Source: Deltaproteobacteria bacterium (GTDB lineage Bacteria; Myxococcota; Polyangia; Haliangiales; Haliangiaceae). Taken from it: a stretch of DNA of 12,219 bases. Below the pieces are notes generated by a model. The model was given only the letters and a program-made list of their open reading frames with translations. It was not told where the DNA came from and did not search any database. The position numbers and the translations under genes are program-made. Position 1 is the stretch's first letter. Each line of letters opens with the position of its first letter. The stretch lies in contig JAGSPR010000184.1 of the NCBI GenBank assembly GCA_018262455.1, positions 1 through 12,219 of the forward strand. Reading direction: 5' to 3'. This document shows, one piece after another, positions 6,724 through 12,219 of this stretch.

Positions 6724-8787
6724 ATGATCGACCTGCTCGCACCCGGAGGGGGGCTCGAGCGCGCGATCCCGCACTACGAAGATCGTGCCGAGCAACGGGC
6801 GATGTCGGAGGCGGTCGCCCGTGCCCTCGGCGGCGAGCGGCCGTTGATCGTCGAGGCTGGCACCGGCACCGGCAAGACGCTCGCGTACCTCATTCCCGCG
6901 CTGCAATCCGGCAAGCGGATCGTGGTCTCGACCGGCACGCGTGCGTTGCAAGATCAGATCGCCCGTCACGATATCCCGCTGCTGCGCTCGATCCTGCCGC
7001 GACCGTTCTCGGCGGTCGTGCTCAAGGGAGTCGCGAACTACGTGTGCAAACGGAAGCTCGCCGAGCTCGTGGCACGCACGCAGCTGGCAGCCTCCCACAA
7101 GGGGGACCCTCCCCGCGAGGTGACGCCGATCCTTGCTGCGATGCGGACCGGCGTTGATCGATCCGGCTCGGGCCCCACGTCCGGGACGCGCGACGCCGTC
7201 TCGCTGGCCGCGCTCGACGATTGGTCATCGTTCACCGAAACCGGTGACCGCGCGGAGGTCGAGTGGCTCTCCGAGGCTGCCCCGTTGTGGTCCGAGGTGA
7301 CGACCACGACGGACGCGCGCATCGGTCCGAGGTGTCCGCACTTCGAGCGTTGCTTCATCACCCAGGCCCGCCGCCTCGCCGAGCACGCGCAGCTGATCCT
7401 GGTCAACCACCACCTCTACTTCGCCGATCGCGCGATCCGCGCCGCGCATCCCGGCGCGAAGGTGTTGCCAGACCACGATGCCGTCATCTTCGACGAAGCG
7501 CACCAGCTGGAGGACGTTGCCACCGAGCACTTCGGCGCCCGGGTCTCGACCCACAAGCTGGGCGAGCTCGTCCGCGATGCCCACCTCGCGCTCGCGAACA
7601 TGCCGCTGTGGACCGGCCGGGCGAGCGTCGATCTGATCCACACCGTCGAGCGCACCGGGATCACGCTGTTCTCGCTGCTCCGCAGCGCGCTTGCCGCCAG
7701 TGACGAGCCCGGTCGGATGCCGCTGCCCGTGGGCCTGTTCGAGCAGCCCGAGCGCCAGACCGCATGGTTTCGGCTCGATACCGCGCTCGAGGAGCTCGCT
7801 CGCGTGGCCGAGGCCGAGGGCGAGCCGTCCCCCGACGATGCCGAGCACGCTGACGGCCAGACCGGATCACGGGCCTCGCTGACCGGGCTCGCACGGCGCG
7901 CGCGCGAGCTTCGCGATGACCTCGCGACGATCGCCGAGCAGCGCCAGAAGAGCCACGTCTACTGGGGCGAGGTCCGCTCCGCCGGCACGTTCCTCAGTGC
8001 CTCGCCGATCGACGTCGCCGACCTGATGCGACGCCATATCGTCAAGGCCGGGCCCACGCCGGTGTTCACGTCGGCGACGCTCACCGCCGCGGGCGACTTC
8101 GCGTACAGCCGGAAGCGCCTCGGGCTCGAGGACGCCGACGAGCTTTCCGTCAGCTCGCCGTTCGACTACGCGCGCCAGGCGATGCTCTATGTCCCACGTG
8201 ACCTGCCCTCGGTCGCGGACGGGTTTTCGGAACAGGCGGCAGAGCGGACGCGCGAGTTGCTCGCGATCACGGCCGGCCGAGCGTTCCTGCTGTTCACCAG
8301 CCATCGCGGATTGCGCGAGGCGGCGACCCGGCTCGCCGGGCTTCCGTTCCCGCGGCTCGTCCAGGGCGAGGCCCCTCGGGCGTCGCTGATCGACCGATTT
8401 CGGGCCACCCCGAATGCCGTGCTGTTCGGCACGAGCTCGTTCTGGGAGGGCGTGGACGTGCCTGGCGATGCGCTGTCGCTCGTCGTGATCGACAAGCTGC
8501 CGTTCTCGCCGCACACCGATCCGTTGATCGCGGCGCGGATGCAGGCGTGCGCCGCGACCGGCGCGGATCCGTTCGCACAGATCCAGCTCCCGGCGGCTGC
8601 GATCGCGCTCAAGCAGGGCTTCGGCCGGCTGATCCGGCGACGGGACGATCGCGGCATCGTGGCCATCCTCGACGGCCGCATCGTCACGCGTGCCTACGGC
8701 CGCGTGTTTCTCGACACGCTGCCCGCCGGCCTACCTCGCACCTCCTCGGTCGAACAGGTGCGCCGGTGGTGGAACATGGCAAGTTGA
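6724..8787 (+). CDS. DinG/XPD-family ATP-dependent DNA helicase
   Basis: Superfamily 2 helicase of the DinG/Rad3/XPD group, 687 residues. These enzymes unwind DNA 5' to 3' and act on R-loops, forks or repair intermediates. Visible motifs are Walker A EAGTGTGKT with Lys51, the DEAH box at 257-260, TSATLTAAGDF, SPFDYARQAML, GTSSFWEGVDVPG, and motif VI QGFGRLIRR from Gln631. The Fe-S region has Cys108 (NYVC), Cys204 and Cys210 (RCPHFERC), but the position of the remaining ligand, residue 199, is Arg. ATG 6724 is preferred: it follows a GGACGGCGGG run and leaves a normal N-terminus. GTG 6655 (overlapping hisIE by 32 bases) and TTG 6694 are alternatives. It lies 37 bases after hisIE and 4 before plsY, so it probably shares their transcript. 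Whether it is the orthologue of E. coli DinG or of YoaA cannot be told from the sequence alone. Confidence 0.93.
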   Translation: MIDLLAPGGGLERAIPHYEDRAEQRAMSEAVARALGGERPLIVEAGTGTGKTLAYLIPALQSGKRIVVSTGTRALQDQIARHDIPLLRSILPRPFSAVVLKGVANYVCKRKLAELVARTQLAASHKGDPPREVTPILAAMRTGVDRSGSGPTSGTRDAVSLAALDDWSSFTETGDRAEVEWLSEAAPLWSEVTTTTDARIGPRCPHFERCFITQARRLAEHAQLILVNHHLYFADRAIRAAHPGAKVLPDHDAVIFDEAHQLEDVATEHFGARVSTHKLGELVRDAHLALANMPLWTGRASVDLIHTVERTGITLFSLLRSALAASDEPGRMPLPVGLFEQPERQTAWFRLDTALEELARVAEAEGEPSPDDAEHADGQTGSRASLTGLARRARELRDDLATIAEQRQKSHVYWGEVRSAGTFLSASPIDVADLMRRHIVKAGPTPVFTSATLTAAGDFAYSRKRLGLEDADELSVSSPFDYARQAMLYVPRDLPSVADGFSEQAAERTRELLAITAGRAFLLFTSHRGLREAATRLAGLPFPRLVQGEAPRASLIDRFRATPNAVLFGTSSFWEGVDVPGDALSLVVIDKLPFSPHTDPLIAARMQACAATGADPFAQIQLPAAAIALKQGFGRLIRRRDDRGIVAILDGRIVTRAYGRVFLDTLPAGLPRTSSVEQVRRWWNMAS

Positions 8788-8791
8788 CCGC

Positions 8792-9364
8792 ATGGCCGGG
8801 CTGGCGTCGACGCTCCTGCTCGTTGGCCTCGGGTTCGCCGCAGGTAGCATTCCCTTCGGGGTGGTCGTCGCGCGCCGGCGGGGCATCGATATCCGCACGC
8901 ACGGCAGCGGCAACATCGGCGCGACCAACGTGACCCGAGTCATCGGCGTGGTCCCCGGGCTCATGGTGCTCGTGCTCGATGCCACGAAAGGTGCGCTCCC
9001 GGTCGCGATCGCGCTGCACTACTCCGGGGAGCCATGGGCCGTCGCGGCCACCGGGTTCGCCGCGACCGCCGGGCATTGCTTCTCGCCGTTGCTTGGCTGG
9101 CGAGGCGGCAAGGGTGTCGCGACCGCGTTCGGCGTGTTCCTGGTGCTGGTCCCCAGGCTCGTCGTCGTCTCGTTGATCGTGTTCGTCATCGTGTTGCGGC
9201 TCACGCGGGTGCCGGCGCTTGGCTCGCTGGCCGGGATGCTCGCGATCAGCGCGATCCTCGTCGCGCGCGGAGACCTGCCCGGCGCCGCGCTGTCATGCGC
9301 GACCTTGGTGCTGATGTTCTATACCCACCGCACGAACCTCGCGCAGCTGGGCAAGCCACGCTGA
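8792..9364 (+). CDS. plsY: Acyl-phosphate:glycerol-3-phosphate acyltransferase (PlsY)
   Basis: Inner-membrane enzyme, 190 residues, that moves an acyl group from acyl phosphate to glycerol-3-phosphate, giving lysophosphatidic acid, the first committed step of phospholipid synthesis. The donor would be made by PlsX, which is not in the window. The three family motifs are present: GSIPFG (18-23) with SGNIGATNVTR (39-49); the glycine-rich loop GHCFSPLLGWRGGKG (94-108) continuing into VATAFG; and the C-terminal HRTNLAQL (179-186). Asp63 and KG at 66-67 also fit. Several hydrophobic membrane segments lie between them. ATG 8792 starts 4 bases past the helicase stop, which suggests coupling. The stop faces the folK stop with one base between them. 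Confidence 0.96.
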   Translation: MAGLASTLLLVGLGFAAGSIPFGVVVARRRGIDIRTHGSGNIGATNVTRVIGVVPGLMVLVLDATKGALPVAIALHYSGEPWAVAATGFAATAGHCFSPLLGWRGGKGVATAFGVFLVLVPRLVVVSLIVFVIVLRLTRVPALGSLAGMLAISAILVARGDLPGAALSCATLVLMFYTHRTNLAQLGKPR

Positions 9365-9365
9365 C

Positions 9366-9884
9366 TCACCAGGCGTCGGCGAGCTGCTCGACGTGCTGAG
9401 CGGGGTCTTGCCGGATCCGCTCGAGCAGGGCGCCGGCGACCCCGGCGGCGGGGATCACGAAGGCTTCGCCGAGCAGCACCACCAGCGGCTCGAGCGCGAA
9501 CCGGCGCTCGGCGAGGCGCGGATGAGGCACCTCGAGCCCGGGGGCCTGGATCACGCGGCTCCCCCATACGAGCACGTCCAGATCGATCATCCGCGGCCCC
9601 CACCGAGCTTCGGCGGAGCGCGTGCGCCCGAGCAGCTGTTCGAGCGCGAGCAGGGTCGCGATCAGCGCCTCGGGCTGCTGGTCCGCGATGTCCACCCGCA
9701 CCGCGGTGTTCAGGTACGCCGGCTGGGCGGGCCCGATCGGTGCGGTCCGGTAGAGCGGCGCGGCACGCAGGTCTCCGAGCCGCGCCAGCGCCACGCGCGC
9801 GCGCCGGAAGCGCTCGACGATCTGGGCCTCGCCACCCAGGTTGCCACCGAGCCCGATCACGACGGGCTCCGCGAGCGTGCTCAC
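9366..9884 (-). CDS. folK: 2-amino-4-hydroxy-6-hydroxymethyldihydropteridine pyrophosphokinase (FolK)
   Basis: HPPK, 172 residues. It transfers pyrophosphate from ATP to 6-hydroxymethyl-7,8-dihydropterin in folate synthesis. Family features are the N-terminal GLGGNLGG (11-18), Leu-Asn-Thr-Ala-Val-Arg in the middle, RWGPRMIDLDVL (94-105) with the magnesium ligands Asp101 and Asp103, and VPHPRLAERRFALEPL (119-134), which binds ATP. The start is GTG, sharing four bases (GTGA) with the stop of the FAH-family gene upstream, so its translation is probably coupled to that gene. No folP or folB lies beside it here. Confidence 0.95.
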   Translation of the reverse strand: MSTLAEPVVIGLGGNLGGEAQIVERFRRARVALARLGDLRAAPLYRTAPIGPAQPAYLNTAVRVDIADQQPEALIATLLALEQLLGRTRSAEARWGPRMIDLDVLVWGSRVIQAPGLEVPHPRLAERRFALEPLVVLLGEAFVIPAAGVAGALLERIRQDPAQHVEQLADAW

Positions 9885-10537
9885 GGTCGGGCGATCACCG
9901 AGCTGTGGAGGATCCCGATCCCTTCGATCTCGACCTCGACCTCATCGCCGACCGCCATGTTCCCCACGCCGGCGGGCGTGCCGGTCGAGATGACGTCACC
10001 GACCTCGAGCGTCATGTGCGCGCTGACGAACGCGATCAGCGTCGCCACGTCGAAGATGAGATCCGAGGTGGACGAGTCCTGGCGCACCACGCCGTTGACG
10101 CGCGTCGTGATCCGCAGGTTCGCAGGATCGAGACCCGCGACGATCCGCGGGCCCAGCGGACAGAACGTGTCGAACCCCTTCGCGCGGGCCCACTGGCCAT
10201 CTCGCTTCTGCAGGTCGCGAACGCTGACATCGTTGACGCACGTGAATCCCATGACCGCGTCGAGCGCCTGGTCGCGGCTGATCGCCCGGATCCGCCGCCC
10301 GATCACCACCCCGAGCTCGCCCTCGTGGTCGACTCGCTCGTACCCGGACGGCCGCTCGATCTGGCCCCGGTCCGGGAGCAGGGCCGAGCTTGGCTTCAAA
10401 AACATCAGGGGCTCCTCGGGCGGAACCTTGCCCATCTCGAGGGCATGCGCCCGGTAATTGACGCCGATGCCAATGATCTTGCTGGGAACCAGGTCGATCT
10501 CCTCCACCTTGGCGCCCCGCACGAGTGCGATCCTCAT
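9881..10537 (-). CDS. Fumarylacetoacetate hydrolase (FAH) family protein
   Basis: FAH-fold enzyme, 218 residues, the short single-domain form like FAHD1/YcgM. Known members hydrolyse acylpyruvates, decarboxylate oxaloacetate, or act in homoprotocatechuate breakdown. The divalent metal site is visible as Glu72 and Glu74 (VDHEGELG) and Asp103 (VNDVSVRD). The catalytic His31 lies in NYRAHALEMG, and Lys120 in RAKGFDTFCPLGP. The C-terminal GDVISTGTPAGVG is the family signature. Substrate cannot be read from the sequence; an oxaloacetate decarboxylase or acylpyruvase role is most likely because no aromatic catabolic genes are nearby. ATG 10537 begins the conserved N-terminus and lacks an adjacent Shine-Dalgarno sequence. 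It is the first gene of a pair with folK. Confidence 0.93.
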   Translation of the reverse strand: MRIALVRGAKVEEIDLVPSKIIGIGVNYRAHALEMGKVPPEEPLMFLKPSSALLPDRGQIERPSGYERVDHEGELGVVIGRRIRAISRDQALDAVMGFTCVNDVSVRDLQKRDGQWARAKGFDTFCPLGPRIVAGLDPANLRITTRVNGVVRQDSSTSDLIFDVATLIAFVSAHMTLEVGDVISTGTPAGVGNMAVGDEVEVEIEGIGILHSSVIARP

Positions 10538-10544
10538 GGGCGGA

Positions 10545-10574
10545 AAGGTAGGACAGCTCCCAGGGCCCTGTCAT
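10545..10574 (-). promoter_or_regulatory. Predicted promoter of the FAH-family/folK pair
   Basis: On the minus strand, ATGACA (plus 10569-10574; 5/6 to the -35 consensus), an 18-base spacer, then TACCTT (plus 10545-10550; 3/6 to the -10). Seven bases separate the -10 from the ATG at 10537, again consistent with transcription starting at or next to the start codon. Its -35 box shares base 10574 with that of the opposite promoter. The -10 is weak, so this is a tentative call. Confidence 0.35.
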
Positions 10575-10602
10575 TGATCGCGTGCGTTGGGACCCGTACA
10601 AT
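10574..10602 (+). promoter_or_regulatory. Predicted promoter of the FHA-domain gene
   Basis: TTGATC (10574-10579; 4/6), a 17-base spacer, and TACAAT (10597-10602; 5/6 to TATAAT). It is the best promoter match in the window and falls in the 73-base gap between two divergent starts. Only 8 bases separate the -10 from the ATG at 10611, and there is no Shine-Dalgarno sequence, so the mRNA is probably leaderless. Confidence 0.5.
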
Positions 10603-10610
10603 TTACGGAA

Positions 10611-12219
10611 ATGGGCCGGGCTCCCAACTCTGGAGCACCTGGGCGCGTCTCCGCGCACGTGGTGCCAAAGTCGCCTTCGCCCGTTTCGGACGAAGAGGAC
10701 GAGAAGACCACGCTCGAATCGGGCTGGGAGGAAGAAGCCTCCACCACGGTCGAGCAGGGTGAGGAAGCCGAAAAGATTCGAGCGCTCGCGGCGGACGCGC
10801 AGCGGATTCGCAACACCGGCACGCACGTCACGTCGACCAACGAGCACGCCACGGTCGTCGAAGACCACACCGTCGATGAGCAGCACGCAAATGCGCCCAT
10901 CTCGATCATCACGCCCCAGGCGGTGAGCGCCAGGCTCGTGGTGACGCAAGGCAATGACTCGGGGCAGGCGATCGAGATCACCCCGGGCAAGAGCTACACG
11001 ATCGGGCGCGCCATCGATAACGACGTCGTGCTCACCGACATCGCCGTGTCGCGCAAGCACTTCGATCTCAGGCACGAGGACGGCTCGTGGATCGTCGCCG
11101 ATCGCGGGAGCGGCAACGGCACCGTCGTCAACGGCAACGTCGAGGACCAGCCGTTCATGCTGGCCAACGGCGACACGATCGAGATCGGAAACACGAGCTT
11201 CCGGTTCGATCATCCGAACGGCTTCGCGCGTGCGCAGCCTCCGCAGCCCGCCACCTACGACGTCGCGCTCGACGAAGACGAGCCTTCGACGGTCGCCGGC
11301 AAGTTCGTCCGCGACGACATCATCACACCCGCACACCTGCCGGCCCCACACCTCCAGCCGAAGCCGGGCTCCCCTGCCCCGCTGCCGAGAGCCCGTCCGG
11401 TGTCGGCTGCGCCCATGGCGAAGGCCCCCGCCTCGGCCTATCCCGCCGGCTCGTCGGGCTCGATGACCGCGGCGATGCCATCCACGGTCTCCCCTGCCCA
11501 CAACCTGCAGGTCCCGGCGCCGGGTCCGTATCCGCACCACGCGATGGCGCAGCTCCAGCAGCCGCTCTCGGCGATGGCGCCGATGGGACAGCCGATGCCC
11601 GTGCCGCGCATGGCCCTCGGCTCGAATCAGCCGACCCTGCTCGGCGTCAACCACCTGCCCGAGGCCATGCAGAACGGCATGCCGGCGCCGAGCCATGGTC
11701 CAGGACGGCCGATGCAGCCGGCGCAGCCGATGCCGTTCACGTATCCAAGCCTCAACGATCCCGCGCGCCCTCCGCACGCCCCGATGATGATCGTGGCGAA
11801 TCACCAGCGCCGCGACGCCACCTCCACCGCGCTCGTGCCGGCCACGCCGTACGCCGGCATCCCGATGCTGTCGCGACCGCCTGCGGCCTATGTCTCGCCG
11901 CAGCTCTCCCGGCGCGCGAAGCTGATCCTGGCAGCGACCGGCCTGAGCTTGCTCGCCGCGATCGCCACCATCGCGATCGTCAAGGGCTCATCGAGCTCCC
12001 ATCGGAAGTCGCAGGACCCGCTCATCGACGAGATCAAGCCGTCGAATCCGGTGGTTCCGCCGAGCGATCCCACGCTCGAGTCCAAGGCGGTCAAGAGCGA
12101 GCCCAAGAAGCTCGAGCCCACCATCGTCGAGCCCAAGAAGCTCGAGCCCACCATCGTCGAGCCCAAGATCGCCATCACCGATCCTTCCAAGAGCGAGCCC
12201 AAGAAGCTCGAGCCGACGA
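10611..12219 (+). CDS. FHA-domain membrane protein with Pro/Lys/Glu repeat tail (3' partial)
   Basis: At least 536 residues, open to the window edge. Residues 1-100 are acidic and disordered-looking, with Thr-Thr pairs at 33-34 (EDEKTTLESGW) and 45-46 (EASTTVEQG). A forkhead-associated domain spans about 107-200, with the phosphothreonine-binding residues Gly132-Arg133 (TIGRAIDND), Ser147 and His150 (SRKH), and Asn169 (GSGNGT) plus Asn174. FHA domains read phosphothreonine, so a Ser/Thr kinase partner is expected but is not in the window. Next comes a Pro/Met/Gln/Ala linker (about 205-430), one hydrophobic membrane segment (438-457, after SRRAK), and a tail with repeats of EPKKLEPTIV. FHA would be cytosolic and the tail periplasmic. 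ATG 10611 fits the promoter; TTG 10587 is the only earlier start before an in-frame stop at 10575. The C-terminal domain, and hence the function, lies outside. Confidence 0.88.
   Translation, partial: MGRAPNSGAPGRVSAHVVPKSPSPVSDEEDEKTTLESGWEEEASTTVEQGEEAEKIRALAADAQRIRNTGTHVTSTNEHATVVEDHTVDEQHANAPISIITPQAVSARLVVTQGNDSGQAIEITPGKSYTIGRAIDNDVVLTDIAVSRKHFDLRHEDGSWIVADRGSGNGTVVNGNVEDQPFMLANGDTIEIGNTSFRFDHPNGFARAQPPQPATYDVALDEDEPSTVAGKFVRDDIITPAHLPAPHLQPKPGSPAPLPRARPVSAAPMAKAPASAYPAGSSGSMTAAMPSTVSPAHNLQVPAPGPYPHHAMAQLQQPLSAMAPMGQPMPVPRMALGSNQPTLLGVNHLPEAMQNGMPAPSHGPGRPMQPAQPMPFTYPSLNDPARPPHAPMMIVANHQRRDATSTALVPATPYAGIPMLSRPPAAYVSPQLSRRAKLILAATGLSLLAAIATIAIVKGSSSSHRKSQDPLIDEIKPSNPVVPPSDPTLESKAVKSEPKKLEPTIVEPKKLEPTIVEPKIAITDPSKSEPKKLEPT
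12093..12214 (+). repeat. Tandem 30-bp repeat encoding EPKKLEPTIV, plus a partial third copy
   Basis: Two identical 30-base units stand head to tail at 12099-12128 and 12129-12158, in frame, each encoding EPKKLEPTIV. A 26-base segment at 12093-12118 recurs exactly at 12189-12214, giving a third partial copy after a diverged spacer. DNA identity, not only protein similarity, points to recent duplication or slippage. The array may go on past the window edge. It codes for the tail after the membrane segment of the FHA protein. Confidence 0.9.

Noticed and set aside
9393..10762. Two overlapping plus-strand open frames opposite folK and the FAH gene
   Set aside because: They are low-complexity translations with no motifs; the minus strand holds two complete recognisable enzymes in exactly this interval.
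10582..10926. 114-codon plus-strand frame at the start of the FHA gene
   Set aside because: It is an Arg/Ser/Pro-rich translation in the wrong frame. The frame from 10611 leads directly into the FHA domain.
9996..11804. 602-codon minus-strand open frame across the FAH and FHA genes
   Set aside because: It is Arg/Gly/His-rich, has no domain, and lies opposite the FHA domain and out of frame with the FAH enzyme. Both real genes have catalytic or binding motifs.

Overview
The window looks like a high-GC chromosome segment from a Myxococcota-type (deltaproteobacterial) organism. I infer this from the GC-rich codon use, the tightly packed genes, an Hsp70 with a long proline-rich linker, and a membrane-tethered FHA protein with an acidic N-terminus carrying Thr-Thr pairs. 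The lineage is an inference. There is no phage, transposon, CRISPR array, tRNA or rRNA, and no gene-free stretch over 80 bases.

Layout, left to right. (1) 2-1858 (+): 3' part of an Hsp70/DnaK-like chaperone whose start lies upstream. (2) 1877-3145 (-): a cysteine-containing lipoprotein, convergent with the chaperone. (3) 3188-6686 (+): the distal half of a histidine operon, hisB-hisH-hisA-hisF-hisIE, with 4-base overlaps at H/A and A/F. (4) 6724-8787 (+) and 8792-9364 (+): a DinG/XPD-type helicase and the acyltransferase PlsY, apparently continuing the same transcription unit. (5) 9366-10537 (-): folK and an FAH-family enzyme, overlapping by 4 bases and transcribed leftward. (6) 10611 to the window end (+): an FHA-domain protein with one membrane segment and a Pro/Lys/Glu repeat tail, cut off by the window edge. 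This last gene has no stop codon in the window, so an ORF search that requires a stop would miss it.

The five his genes cover IGP dehydratase (HisB), the glutaminase/cyclase pair HisH-HisF, the ProFAR isomerase HisA and the fused cyclohydrolase/pyrophosphohydrolase HisIE. hisG, hisD, hisC and the histidinol phosphatase are not here.

I see no clearly new defence or biosynthetic system. The points most worth a second look are: divergent promoters at 3153-3182 built from one inverted repeat; promoter-to-start spacing at four genes that suggests leaderless mRNAs; loss of one of four Fe-S cysteines in the helicase; an Hsp70 with about 195 residues inserted between its two domains; and an FHA protein whose Thr-Thr motifs resemble a phospho-switch.
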